Shown here: positions 37,550 to 46,251 of the stretch, one piece after another | Numbering within the stretch: position 1 is the first letter of the stretch | How the letters are laid out: each line of letters starts with the position of its first letter | Source of the DNA: Microbacterium yannicii PS01 | Lineage (GTDB): Bacteria; Actinomycetota; Actinomycetes; Actinomycetales; Microbacteriaceae | Direction: 5' to 3' | Assembly: GCF_000304335.1 (NCBI RefSeq) | Contig: NZ_CAJF01000013.1 | Location: forward strand, 35,506-99,505 | DNA: 64,000 nt | Program-made: the position numbers and the translations under genes | The notes under the pieces: model-generated | Told to the model about the DNA's origin: nothing | What the model saw: only the letters and a program-made list of their open reading frames with translations | Database searches by the model: none

Positions 37550-39523
37550 CTATGTCGTCGGAGCGGTATCGCGGACGTCGCCGCGCCGCGGGATGAGGAC
37601 GTAGTCGGTGTGCTTCGCCGTACGGCCATCGCCGGCCGTCCGCCCCCGCAGCCGGCGCCACACCCACGGCAGCGCGTCGCGCCCGAGCCAGGACCCCGGC
37701 ATCGTCGGGTCGTCGTCGGCGTGGAGCGCGGCGTCGAGCTCGCCGAGCGCCTCCGCATCGGGCACGCCGAGCGCCTCCGCGGCCCGATACGCCAAGTAGC
37801 GGTGGCCGCGGGAGCGCAGGTGGACCTTGTCCTCCGCCCACAGGTCCAGGTCGCCGATCGCCGGCAGCGCCTCGAGGTCGAGGAGGATCGCACCGGTCGC
37901 GTCGGACACGCGGCGCAGCTCCGAGGCGAACGCCGCGAATCTGCGCGCGAAGATCATCGCCGCGCGGCGTCGCGGGAGGAAGGGCGTCACCAGCAGCACG
38001 TCGGCGCCCGCGTCGCGCAGTGCCCGCACCGCCGTCTCGAGCTCGCCGGCGAGCCGGCGGGGGTCCGCACCGCGGCCGACGAGGTCGTTGGCGCCCATGA
38101 AGACCGACACCAGGTCCGGACGGAGCGCGAGGGCGTGCGGCAGCTGATCATCGAGCAGATGGCGGATCCGCCGGCTGCGGACGGCGAGGTTGGCGTAACG
38201 GAACGGCGGACGATCCGTCCCCGCGTGCGCCAGCAGCTGCGCCAGGCGATCGGCCCAGCCGCGGTACTGCCCCGACGGCATGCGTGAGGCGTCGCACAGC
38301 CCCTCCGTCAGCGAGTCGCCGAGCGCGACGTACCGCGACCAACCGCGCGGTGCACCGGCGAGCGCCGCAGGCGCCGCCGGCCGGGTCGCGCCCCGCAGCA
38401 GCAGCGCGTCGTCGATGGGACGCAGCGTCCGCGCCTCCTGGTAGTGCTCGACCAGGCGCCGGCACAGCGCATCCCACGTCCGCTCGCGGACGGATTCGCG
38501 CGCCGCCGCCGCGAACGCGCGACGCTTGCCGTCATCACCCGCGAGATCGGTCACCCGCGCGCGCAGGTCGCGCAGGTCTCCCGGCCGATACAGCCATCCG
38601 TCCACGCTGGAGCGGACGAGATCGACGGGCCCTCCGGTGCCGGTCGCGACCACCGGCACGCCGCTGGCGAGGGCCTCCTGGATCGTCTGGCCGAAGGTCT
38701 CGCTCTCACCCGGGTGCACGAAGACGTCGAAGCTCGCGAGCGTGCGAGCGAGGTCTGTCCCGCCGAGGTGACCGGTGAAGTGCGCACCCGGGAGCGAACG
38801 CTCGAGTGCGGGACGCGCCGGGCCATCGCCGACGACGACGAGACGGGTGCCGGGAATGCCGCCGAGCGCCGCGAGATCCTCGACCTGCTTCTCGGGGGCC
38901 AGACGCCCTACGTAGCCGACGATCGTCTCGCCCGGCGCCACGCGTGCGCGCCACAGCTCGTCGCGCCGGTGCGGCGCGAAGCGCTCCGAGTCGACGCCGC
39001 GCCCCCAGCGGCGCAGGCGGTCGACGCCGAGCAGCTCGAGCTGTCGCTCCGATGCGCTGGACGGCGCCAGGGTGAGCGTGGCGCGGCGGTGGAGCCGGGC
39101 GACGTGGCGTCCGACGAGGGCGGAGGCCTGCGGCATCCCGTACTTCTCGGCATAGGCGGCGACATCGGTCTGATAGACGGCGACGGCCGGGACCCGCAGG
39201 GCGTCGGCGGCGGCGAGGCCCTGCCAGCCGAGCACGAACGGAGACGCCAGGTGCACGACGTCGGGGCGGAACTCCCGGAGGATCGCAGAGAGCCGGGCCG
39301 CCCGCGCGAAGACCACGCGCACGTCGGGATATGACGGCAGCGGCACCGAGCGCAGCAGCTCGGTGCGCGCGCCGTGCAGATCGGCGGTGATCTCGCCCGC
39401 ACGAGGCGCGATCACCAGTGTCTCGTGACCCTCGGCCGCGAGGTGACGCAGGACGTGGAGCACAGAGCCTGTGACCCCGTTCATGTGGGGCAGGAACGAT
39501 TCGGCGAGCAGTGCGACTCTCAC
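37550..39523 (-). CDS. Fusion of GT4 glycosyltransferase and SGNH hydrolase
   Basis: A 657-residue two-domain protein. Residues 1-365 form a GT-B mannosyl/glucosyltransferase of family GT4 like MgtA/PimB (VALLAESFLPHMNGVTGSVLHVL at the start; GYVGRLAPEKQVEDL at about 205; ESETFGQTIQEALASGVPVVATGTGGP at about 280-306). Residues 395-600 form an SGNH/GDSL lipase/esterase with block I YVALGDSLTEG (Ser404), block III FMGANDLV and block V EDKVHLRSRGH. Both active sites look intact. The start is GTG 39523; the frame open upstream lacks homology. These activities are normally on separate proteins; a combined role in glycolipid assembly and deacylation is inference. Confidence 0.85.
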   Translation of the reverse strand: MRVALLAESFLPHMNGVTGSVLHVLRHLAAEGHETLVIAPRAGEITADLHGARTELLRSVPLPSYPDVRVVFARAARLSAILREFRPDVVHLASPFVLGWQGLAAADALRVPAVAVYQTDVAAYAEKYGMPQASALVGRHVARLHRRATLTLAPSSASERQLELLGVDRLRRWGRGVDSERFAPHRRDELWRARVAPGETIVGYVGRLAPEKQVEDLAALGGIPGTRLVVVGDGPARPALERSLPGAHFTGHLGGTDLARTLASFDVFVHPGESETFGQTIQEALASGVPVVATGTGGPVDLVRSSVDGWLYRPGDLRDLRARVTDLAGDDGKRRAFAAAARESVRERTWDALCRRLVEHYQEARTLRPIDDALLLRGATRPAAPAALAGAPRGWSRYVALGDSLTEGLCDASRMPSGQYRGWADRLAQLLAHAGTDRPPFRYANLAVRSRRIRHLLDDQLPHALALRPDLVSVFMGANDLVGRGADPRRLAGELETAVRALRDAGADVLLVTPFLPRRRAAMIFARRFAAFASELRRVSDATGAILLDLEALPAIGDLDLWAEDKVHLRSRGHRYLAYRAAEALGVPDAEALGELDAALHADDDPTMPGSWLGRDALPWVWRRLRGRTAGDGRTAKHTDYVLIPRRGDVRDTAPTT

Positions 39524-39662
39524 GACTCCAGGGTGACCGGAAGGACGAGGCCGGATGCCGCGAACGGGCGCCCGCCGGAAAGTGTTCACCCGATGCACCG
39601 CCGGAGGTCACCGGACGTGCGCCGTTCGGTCGCCGTTCACCGGCGACGACTACGAAGGAGCC

Positions 39663-40262
39663 GTGATCGAGGAGCTGCTGACCCACGTCGCGCACAGCCC
39701 GTGGGCGCTGCCGCTGCTCTTCCTTCTCGTTCTCGGTGACGCCTTCCTCGTGCTCGTGCCGGGCGAGGCGGCGGTCACCGCCTTCGGAGCCCTGGCGGTG
39801 TCGACGGGCCAGCCGAACCCTGTCACGGTGGTGGCGGTGGCCACCGTGGCGGCTGTGATGGGCGACGCGGCGTGCTATCTGATCGGGCGGACGGTAGGTC
39901 TCGAGCGCTGGCGCTGGATGCGCACCCGGCGCGTGCGCGCGGCCTTCGCGTGGTCGCACGCGCGGCTGCAGCGGCGGGCGGCGCTGGTGCTCTTCACCGC
40001 GCGCTTCATCCCGTTCGCGCGGCTGGCGGTCAACCTGACCGCCGGAGCGACGCGGATCGCGGCACCCCGCTACCTCACGATCGCCGGACTCGCCGCGCTG
40101 GCATGGGCGCTGTATCAAGCACTCATCGGCGCCGTCGTGGCCGCGGTCGTCCCCGGCGGGCCGGTCGTCGCGGTCGTGGTCTCCGTGGCGCTGGCCCTGG
40201 CGGTCGGGCTCGCCATCGACGCGGTGCTCGCGCGGCGCCTGCGCGGGACGCGGGCCGAATGA
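39663..40262 (+). CDS. DedA family membrane protein
   Basis: A 199-residue DedA/VTT-domain membrane protein, a family linked to undecaprenyl-phosphate or phospholipid flipping. It shows a first hydrophobic segment with LGDAFLVLVPGEAAVTAFGAL (about 20-42), VMGDAACYLIGRTVG (about 68-82, the G-D/N-x3-Y-x-I-G-R motif) and FTARFIPFARLAVNLTAGATR (about 112-132; R-F-x-P-x-R). The start is GTG 39663; the frame is open upstream without homology. It is divergent from the GT4-SGNH fusion gene. Confidence 0.85.
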   Translation: MIEELLTHVAHSPWALPLLFLLVLGDAFLVLVPGEAAVTAFGALAVSTGQPNPVTVVAVATVAAVMGDAACYLIGRTVGLERWRWMRTRRVRAAFAWSHARLQRRAALVLFTARFIPFARLAVNLTAGATRIAAPRYLTIAGLAALAWALYQALIGAVVAAVVPGGPVVAVVVSVALALAVGLAIDAVLARRLRGTRAE

Positions 40263-40299
40263 CACTGCGCATGTCGGCCGGGACCCGCAGGATGAGAAG

Positions 40300-41109
40300 G
40301 TGACGCACGACACGAGCGGCTACGACCCGCACTTCCTCCCGGTTCCCGTTCCGCTTCCCCGGCCTCTCGGAGACGATGTCGTGCGCGAGCTCGCCTACCC
40401 GCGCTTCACCGTGCTGATGGATCCGGTGCGGCGCCTCGCCGCCGTCACGGCCGTCAACATCGACGGCGGGTCGCTGCGCGATCTACCGCGCACCGGTGAG
40501 TGGCGGCTCGATCCTCGTATCGACGCCCAAGAGCAGGCGGGTCCGGACCTGTACGCGCGCAACGACCTCGACCGAGGGCACTTGGTCCGTCGGCGCGACC
40601 CGGGCTGGGGCGACGTCGACGAGGCCCGCCGCGCGACCGAGGCCACCTTCTTCTACACGAACGCCGCCCCGCAGGCGAGCTCGTTCAATCAGTCCGAAGA
40701 GTTGTGGCTCGGCCTCGAGGACCATGTGCTCGCGTACGCGGACGCGACGGATCAGCGCGTCAGCGTCTTCACCGCGCCGGTGCTCGACCCGGGGGATCCT
40801 GAGTACCGCGGCATCGGCATCCCGCGTCGGTTCTTCAAGGTCGTGGTCTGGGCGGCGGCGAGCGGGCGGCTCGAGGCGGCGGGATTCGTGCTCGACCAGT
40901 CCGAGCTCATCGACGTGAGCGAGGGGGCGCTCGCGGTCGCGCGGCTCGGCAGCTTCCGCACCTTCCAGGTGCCGATCGGCGACATCGAGACCCTGGCCGG
41001 CATCGACCTCGATCCGCTCGCCGAGGCCGACGTGCTCGCCGCCGCGGGCGCCCGCGGCGGAAGGGACTGGCGCCCGCTCCGAACCGTGGAGGACGTGCAG
41101 CTCGGCTGA
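40300..41109 (+). CDS. DNA/RNA non-specific endonuclease (NUC1/DRGH family)
   Basis: A 269-residue beta-beta-alpha-metal nuclease. The catalytic motif is D91-R-G-H94 (LDRGHLVRRRD), followed by TFFYTNAAPQASSFNQSEELWLGLEDHV (about 113-140), which supplies the metal-binding Asn, and by IPRRFFKVVVW (about 168-178). Most relatives are secreted, but no signal peptide or membrane helix is visible here, and no inhibitor gene is adjacent. It starts with GTG, 37 nt after the DedA gene, and ends at a strong hairpin. The cellular target is unknown. Confidence 0.82.
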   Translation: MTHDTSGYDPHFLPVPVPLPRPLGDDVVRELAYPRFTVLMDPVRRLAAVTAVNIDGGSLRDLPRTGEWRLDPRIDAQEQAGPDLYARNDLDRGHLVRRRDPGWGDVDEARRATEATFFYTNAAPQASSFNQSEELWLGLEDHVLAYADATDQRVSVFTAPVLDPGDPEYRGIGIPRRFFKVVVWAAASGRLEAAGFVLDQSELIDVSEGALAVARLGSFRTFQVPIGDIETLAGIDLDPLAEADVLAAAGARGGRDWRPLRTVEDVQLG

Positions 41110-41140
41110 GCACCTCTCCCATCTTTCCTCACGGAAGATC

Positions 41141-41181
41141 CGGCCCCCGCGAAGGATCCTCTCGGACCTTCGCGGGGGCCG
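41141..41181. terminator. Bidirectional terminator between nuclease and FMN reductase genes
   Basis: CGGCCCCCGCGAAGG (41141-41155) pairs perfectly over 15 bp with CCTTCGCGGGGGCCG (41167-41181), with an 11-nt loop. It lies between two converging genes (ends at 41109 and 41191). Confidence 0.85.
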
Positions 41182-41190
41182 CCCGGAGGG

Positions 41191-41856
41191 CTACTCGCCC
41201 GCGAGTCCGCCGAGCAGGTGCCCGAACGAGCGCCCCTCGCCGAGATAGCTCGCCGGGTCGAAGGGGTCGAGGTCCTCTTCGGGCTGCCGTCGCGCGATCG
41301 CCTCCGCGAGCTCACGCGCACCTCGCTCGATGCGTTCGCCGAGGGGCGCGACCTGATCGCCCGCGGCACCCCAGTCGCTCGATGCCGCGAACACGCCCGT
41401 CGAGACGGGCTCGGCGTGAAGGTATGCGAACAGGGGCCTGATGGCGTAGTCGATCGCAAGCGAGTGCCGGGCGGTCCCGGCGTTCGCGCCGATGAGCACC
41501 GGCTTGCCGGTGAGCGCATCCGGGTCGAGCACGTCGATGAACGACTTGAACAGTCCCGAGTAGCTCGTGGAGAAGATCGGCGTGACAGCGATCACGGCAT
41601 CCGCCGACACCACCGTGTTGATCATCGACTCCAGCGCCGGCGGCGCGAACCCGGTGAGCAGGTTGTTGGTGATGTCGTGCGCGTAGTCGCGCAGCTCGAA
41701 CACGTCGATGTCCGCCTGGATGTCGCGCGTGGCGAGCTGCTTCGCCGCGGCTGAGGCGAGCCGGTCGGCGAGCATGCGGGTCGAGGACGGGTTCGACAGC
41801 CCCGCCGAGACGACCGCGATGCGGCGCGCTGCCGCGCGAGCGCCCGTGGTGTCCAT
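41191..41856 (-). CDS. NADPH-dependent FMN reductase (CE1759 family)
   Basis: A 221-residue flavodoxin-fold FMN reductase that should supply reduced flavin to the monooxygenase encoded just upstream. The FMN phosphate loop is in AVVSAGLSNPSSTRMLADRL (about 14-33), TPIFSTSYSGLFKSFIDVLD (about 94-113) is the flavin-contact loop, and GANAGTARHSLAIDYAIRPLF (about 123-143) is diagnostic. The ATG lies 1 nt after the monooxygenase stop (TGAgATG), so translation is coupled. The C-terminal 30 residues are acidic. Confidence 0.88.
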   Translation of the reverse strand: MDTTGARAAARRIAVVSAGLSNPSSTRMLADRLASAAAKQLATRDIQADIDVFELRDYAHDITNNLLTGFAPPALESMINTVVSADAVIAVTPIFSTSYSGLFKSFIDVLDPDALTGKPVLIGANAGTARHSLAIDYAIRPLFAYLHAEPVSTGVFAASSDWGAAGDQVAPLGERIERGARELAEAIARRQPEEDLDPFDPASYLGEGRSFGHLLGGLAGE

Positions 41857-41857
41857 C

Positions 41858-43108
41858 TCAGGCTCCCTTCCGGCCGAGGCCGAACGCGGCGCCCGCGGAA
41901 GCGCCTGCGGCTGAGCTCGTCTCGAGAGCGGCGTCGCGGTAGGGGCTGTCGCCCACGAGGTTGTCGCCGCGGTTGGCTCCGGGAACGGCCTGGCGCGGGG
42001 CCTGGTCGCCGTACGCCGCCTGCACGCGGTTCGCGTGGGTCGGGGCATCCGGAACCTCCGCGGAGCGGTTCTGCTGCAGTTCGCGGCGCAGCACCGGCAC
42101 CACCTCGCCGCCCAGGATGTCGAGCTGCTCGAGCACCGTCTTCAGCGGCAGTCCGGCGTGGTCGATCAGGAAGAGCTGGCGCTGGTAGTCGCCGTACGTC
42201 TCGCGCATCGCGGCGTAGCGGTCGATCACCTGCTGCGGCGAGCCCACGGTCAGCGGCGTCATCTCGCTGAAGTCCTCGAGAGAGGGTCCGTGGCCGTAGA
42301 CGGGCGCGTTGTCGAAGTAGGGGCGGAACTCGCGGACCGCGTCCTGCGAGTTCGCGCTCATGAAGACCTGGCCCCCGAGGCCGACGATCGCCTGCTCGGG
42401 CGTGCCGTGACCGTAGTGCGCGTACCGCTGCCGGTACAGCGTGATCAGCCGCTGATAGTGCTCCTTCGGCCAGAAGATGTTGTTCGCGAAGAAGCCGTCC
42501 CCGTAGTACGCGGCCTGCTCTGCGATCTCGGGCGTACGGATGGAGCCGTGCCAGACGAACGGCGCGACGCCGTCGAGCGGGCGCGGCGTCGAGGTGAAGC
42601 CCTGCAGCGGCGTGCGGAACTGCCCTTCCCAGTCGACCACGTCCTCCCGCCAGAGGCGGTGCAGCAGGTTGTAGTTCTCGATCGCCAGGGGCAGCCCCTG
42701 ACGGATGTCCTTGCCGAACCACGGGTAGACCGGGCCGGTGTTGCCGCGGCCGAGCATGAGGTCGGCGCGTCCGCCCGACAGGTGCTGCAGCATCGCGTAG
42801 TCCTCGGCGATGCGCACCGGGTCGTTCGTCGTGATGAGGGTGGTCGCCGTCGAGACGATCAGACGCTCGGTCTGCGCGGCGATGTAAGCGAGGGTCGTCG
42901 TCGGTGACGACGACCAGAACGGCGGATTGTGGTGCTCCCCCAACGCGAAGACGTCGAGTCCGACCTCTTCGGCGTGCGTGGCGACGGTCACGGCATTGCG
43001 GATCTTCTCCGCCTCACTGGGTGTGGTTCCGGTGGTCGGGTCCTCGGTGATGTCGCTCACCGTGAAGATGCCGAACTGCATTCCGGTCCACGTGGTGCTC
43101 TCGCTCAC
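41858..43108 (-). CDS. LLM class flavin-dependent monooxygenase (CE1758 family)
   Basis: A 416-residue luciferase-like TIM-barrel monooxygenase using reduced FMN from the downstream reductase. Residues about 1-340 carry the LLM fold: FGIFTVSDITED, ALGEHHNPPFWSSSPTTTLAYIAAQT (about 56-81), RADLMLGRGNTGPVYPWFG (about 113-131) and PFVWHGSIRTPEIAEQAAYYGDGFF. A disordered, Ala/Gly/Arg-rich tail of about 60 residues follows. The start is GTG with an AGGAG site somewhat distant. A good promoter lies about 45 nt upstream. The substrate is unknown. Confidence 0.9.
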   Translation of the reverse strand: MSESTTWTGMQFGIFTVSDITEDPTTGTTPSEAEKIRNAVTVATHAEEVGLDVFALGEHHNPPFWSSSPTTTLAYIAAQTERLIVSTATTLITTNDPVRIAEDYAMLQHLSGGRADLMLGRGNTGPVYPWFGKDIRQGLPLAIENYNLLHRLWREDVVDWEGQFRTPLQGFTSTPRPLDGVAPFVWHGSIRTPEIAEQAAYYGDGFFANNIFWPKEHYQRLITLYRQRYAHYGHGTPEQAIVGLGGQVFMSANSQDAVREFRPYFDNAPVYGHGPSLEDFSEMTPLTVGSPQQVIDRYAAMRETYGDYQRQLFLIDHAGLPLKTVLEQLDILGGEVVPVLRRELQQNRSAEVPDAPTHANRVQAAYGDQAPRQAVPGANRGDNLVGDSPYRDAALETSSAAGASAGAAFGLGRKGA

Positions 43109-43153
43109 GATGCTTCTCCGCTCCTTCGCCGTGCGGGTTCCCCGTCGCGGTCG

Positions 43154-43182
43154 ATCTATGCAACTGAATGTATCGAGTGCAA
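43154..43182 (-). promoter_or_regulatory. Promoter of the LLM monooxygenase-FMN reductase operon
   Basis: On the minus strand TTGCAC (43177-43182) and ATAGAT (43154-43159) are spaced by 17 nt. The segment is unusually AT-rich for this genome. TTGCA occurs twice, at 43178-43182 and 43159-43163 (19 bp apart), so both promoter boxes are flanked by a direct repeat that could serve a MarR-like or other regulator. Regulator unknown. Confidence 0.6.
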
Positions 43183-43232
43183 CGTGTCGGCGCCAATGTT
43201 ATTCCCGGCCGTGCCTCGGACCGCCTCGGCGC

Positions 43233-44987
43233 TCACCGTGCCGCGCGCAGCACCACGGCCTCCCACGGTCGCAGCACCAGCTCCGCCTCCTCGACACGGG
43301 GTGCGTCGTCGTAGTTGCCGATGACCCGGCCCGCCGTCGCAGGGTCGACGCCTTCGACACCGATGCGCTGCGGCTCCCCCGAGAAGTTCCCGGCCACGAA
43401 GAGCGTCGGCCCGCCTCCGGACCTGGTGAAGGCGTACACATGGGGATGCTCGGGTGCCACGAGCGAGAAGTCGCCGAGCCGCACCACCGGATCCTCGTGA
43501 CGCAGCGCGATCAGCCGCCGGTAGTGATGGAAGACGGATGCCGGATCCCGGCACTCGACCTCGGCATTGACGGTCACATGGTTGGGGTTCACCGCGAGCC
43601 ACGGCTCTCCGGTCGTGAAGCCCGCCGAGGCGGTGTCATCCCACTGCACCGGAGTGCGCGCGTTGTCGCGGCTGCCGAACGCGAGCGCCTCGACCAGCTG
43701 GTCGTCCGTCAGGCGACCGTGCGCGCGGGCCTCGGCCGCGTAGCGCAGCGACTCGATGTCGCGATACTCGGCGAGCGCGGCGAAGTGCGCGTTCGTCATC
43801 CCGAGCTCCTCCCCCTGATAGACGTAGGGGGTCCCGCGGTGCAGATGAAGGACGGTGGCCAGCATGGTCGCAGACTCACGGCGGTACGCACCGTCGTCAC
43901 CGAAGCGCGACACGATGCGTGGCTGGTCGTGGTTGCACCAGTACAGCGCGTTCCATCCGGCATCCTTCAGCCCGGTCTGCCAGCGGGCCAGGGTCGCCTT
44001 GAGCTCGCGAAGATCCAGCGGCCGTCGATCGAACCTGCCACCCGGACCGTGGTCCAGCCCGACGTGCTCGAACGTGAACACCATGTCGAGCTCGCCGCGC
44101 GCCGGATCGGTGAACAGACGTCCATCCTCGACGGTGGCGCCCGGGGTCTCGCCGACCAGGAGCAGCGCTTCGCGCCGCCCCTCGAACACCTCTCGGTGCA
44201 TCTCCTGCAGGTATTCGTGCAGGCGCGGACCGTTGGCCGTCAGCGGCCACGCATCGCCGTACAGGCCGTCCTTCACGACGCCGTCAGCAAGAGCGCCGCC
44301 GTCCGCCATGGTCTTGGAGATGAGGTTGATGACATCCATCCGGAAGCCGTCGATCCCGCGGTCCAGCCACCAGCGCATCATCTCGTAGACGGCATCGCGG
44401 ACCGCCGGATTCTCCCAGTTCAGGTCGGGCTGCTTCCTGCTGAACAGATGCAGATAGTACTCGCCGGTGCCGGGATCCAGCTCCCACGTCGATCCGGAGA
44501 AGTAGGACGCCCAGTTGGTCGGCTCGGCTCCGGGCTCGCCCGCCGCGAAGCCGGGACGGGGCGGTCGCCACCAGTACCAGTCCCGCTTCGGACTGTCTGT
44601 CGAAGCACGCGACTCCATGAACCACGTGTGCTCGTCGCTGGTGTGGTTCACGACGAGGTCCATCACCACTCGGATGCCGCGGGAATGGAGAGCCTGGACG
44701 ACCTCGTCGAGATCCGCGAGGCTCCCGAAGATCGGGTCCACATCGCGATAGTCGCTGATGTCGTAGCCGTTGTCATCCTGCGGGCTGCGGTACACCGGGG
44801 AGAACCACACCACGTCGACGCCGAGCTCCGCGAGGTGATCGATGCGCTGCAGAACGCCGCGCAGGTCGCCGATGCCGTCGCCGTCGGAGTCCTGGAACGA
44901 ACGCGGGTAGATCTGGTAGACCACCGCGCTCGTCCACCACGCGGGAGCCTCGTGATCAGCGATCACAACAGGGAATTCCTCGGCCAT
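43233..44987 (-). CDS. GH13 alpha-glucosidase / oligo-1,6-glucosidase
   Basis: A 584-residue cytoplasmic glycoside hydrolase of family 13 (subfamily 30-like), cleaving terminal alpha-glucosides. The (beta/alpha)8 motifs are DLVVNH (110-115), GFRMDV with nucleophile Asp218, VGETP with acid/base Glu280, and NHDQPR with Asp354; Q-[DN]-S-D-G-D-G-I-G-D near 32-41 is the calcium-type loop. Start ATG 44987 has GGAGGG upstream; ATG 45005 is an alternative (adds 6 residues). It is the second gene after the ROK regulator, 17-35 nt downstream. Confidence 0.92.
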   Translation of the reverse strand: MAEEFPVVIADHEAPAWWTSAVVYQIYPRSFQDSDGDGIGDLRGVLQRIDHLAELGVDVVWFSPVYRSPQDDNGYDISDYRDVDPIFGSLADLDEVVQALHSRGIRVVMDLVVNHTSDEHTWFMESRASTDSPKRDWYWWRPPRPGFAAGEPGAEPTNWASYFSGSTWELDPGTGEYYLHLFSRKQPDLNWENPAVRDAVYEMMRWWLDRGIDGFRMDVINLISKTMADGGALADGVVKDGLYGDAWPLTANGPRLHEYLQEMHREVFEGRREALLLVGETPGATVEDGRLFTDPARGELDMVFTFEHVGLDHGPGGRFDRRPLDLRELKATLARWQTGLKDAGWNALYWCNHDQPRIVSRFGDDGAYRRESATMLATVLHLHRGTPYVYQGEELGMTNAHFAALAEYRDIESLRYAAEARAHGRLTDDQLVEALAFGSRDNARTPVQWDDTASAGFTTGEPWLAVNPNHVTVNAEVECRDPASVFHHYRRLIALRHEDPVVRLGDFSLVAPEHPHVYAFTRSGGGPTLFVAGNFSGEPQRIGVEGVDPATAGRVIGNYDDAPRVEEAELVLRPWEAVVLRAAR

Positions 44988-45022
44988 CAGCCCTCCGGTT
45001 CTCATGTGTCGTCCACCCCGAC

Positions 45023-46138
45023 TCAGGTCAGGCGGATCCGGTCCATCGCCGCCTGGATCGCCACGGCGGCGGCACCGCGGGCCCACGCCAGGAAGCCTGA
45101 CTCGTCGACGTACAGCCGCACAGCCTCGGCGCGCGGATCCCGCTCGGCGGAGATGACCTCACGAATGCGGTCCTCGGCGATCGCGAACAGCCCCAGTCCT
45201 TCGCCCGCCAAGACGATCGAGGACTGGAGGGTCAGATTCGCCGCCAGCACGATGAGCCGCCCGAGCGCAGCGGCGGCGGAGTCGACCACCGCGACCGCGG
45301 CGGGCGCCCCCTCGCGGGCGAGCGAGAGCACCTCGTCGTAAGCGACCGGTCGCTGCAGCGCGCCCGAGACCTGCGCCGCCATCGATCCGGCGGTGAGCAT
45401 GGCCTGCGAGCACCCCCGATGGCCCTCGACGCACAGCGGCCCGGCGGGGCTGAGCGGGATGTGACCCCCCATGCCGATGCCGGCGTCGGGAGTGCGGACG
45501 ACCTCGCCTCCGATGACGAGGGCGTAGCCGACCCCGGCTCCGATGGTGATCACGACGAAGCCGTCCTTGCCCCGGCCGAGGCCGAACCATCGCTCCGCTT
45601 CGGCGAGGGCGATGAGGTCGTTCTCGAGCGAGACCGGCCCGCCGACCTCGCGCTCGAGAAGCGCACCGAACGGGACATCGCGCCAGCCGAGGAACGGCGC
45701 GTACTCCACGACGCCATCCCGGACCGCTCCTCCGAGCCCGACACCGGTTCCCGAGAGTCCGGTCGGCGCGAGCGCGCGGACCATGCGCGCGACCTGTCGG
45801 GCCACCTGCTCCGGGTCGGTGTCGATGAGCGGCTGAGAGTCCTCCGCAAGGACCTCCGCGCGCACTCCGGTGACGATCGCGTGCACCGTCTCGCCGGTGA
45901 TCTTCACCCCCGCGAATCTTCCGATCTGCGGCGCGACGTCGAGAGGGCGCACCGGACGGCCGACGGTGCCGTCGGCGCTGTCGTCCAGCTCGATGAGGAG
46001 ACCCCGATCGAGGAAGGGCTTCGCGAGCCGGGTGAGACTGGCCGGCGAAAGTCCCAGTCGCGTCGTCAGCGCGCTGCGCGAGATCGGCCCGTGGATGAGG
46101 ACGGCGCGTGCGAGCGCTCGTTCGCTGGTGGTCAGCAC
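45023..46138 (-). CDS. ROK family transcriptional regulator
   Basis: A 371-residue ROK repressor with an N-terminal winged helix (about 8-55: LIHGPISRSALTTRLGLSPASLTRLAKPFLDRGLL) and a sugar-kinase-like domain (GVGLGGAVRDGVVEYAP at about 134; ITIGAGVGYALVIGG at about 198). The usual CxCGxxGCxE zinc motif is changed to C-V-E-G-H-R-G-C-S-Q. It is divergent from the GH36-ABC operon and followed by GH13, so it most likely represses both transcripts until a galactoside- or glucoside-derived ligand binds. Confidence 0.9.
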   Translation of the reverse strand: MLTTSERALARAVLIHGPISRSALTTRLGLSPASLTRLAKPFLDRGLLIELDDSADGTVGRPVRPLDVAPQIGRFAGVKITGETVHAIVTGVRAEVLAEDSQPLIDTDPEQVARQVARMVRALAPTGLSGTGVGLGGAVRDGVVEYAPFLGWRDVPFGALLEREVGGPVSLENDLIALAEAERWFGLGRGKDGFVVITIGAGVGYALVIGGEVVRTPDAGIGMGGHIPLSPAGPLCVEGHRGCSQAMLTAGSMAAQVSGALQRPVAYDEVLSLAREGAPAAVAVVDSAAAALGRLIVLAANLTLQSSIVLAGEGLGLFAIAEDRIREVISAERDPRAEAVRLYVDESGFLAWARGAAAVAIQAAMDRIRLT

Positions 46139-46251
46139 GTCATCGTCCTCCCGTTGGTTCCATCATGACACGAATCGGCATTATTCTCCGCGCCGTTCAA
46201 CGAAATCAACCCCCTTGTCGCTCCTATTAATTCCATGCTAGAACTATCCGC
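46139..46251. promoter_or_regulatory. Divergent promoter region ROK-GH13 / GH36-ABC
   Basis: This 113-bp AT-rich region serves both operons. For the GH36 gene, TAGAAC lies 7 nt before the ATG, with TTGTCG 18 nt further upstream, a plausible promoter giving a leaderless mRNA. TTCCAT occurs twice (about 46157 and 46231), and TTC-N7-GAA around 46231-46243 is a short inverted repeat overlapping the -10 box; these are candidate ROK sites, not proven. Confidence 0.5.

Noticed and set aside
37550..39523. Two separate genes (GT4 and SGNH hydrolase)
   Set aside because: The frame is open throughout and the linker has no ATG/GTG start with a ribosome-binding site, so a single fused gene is the direct reading.
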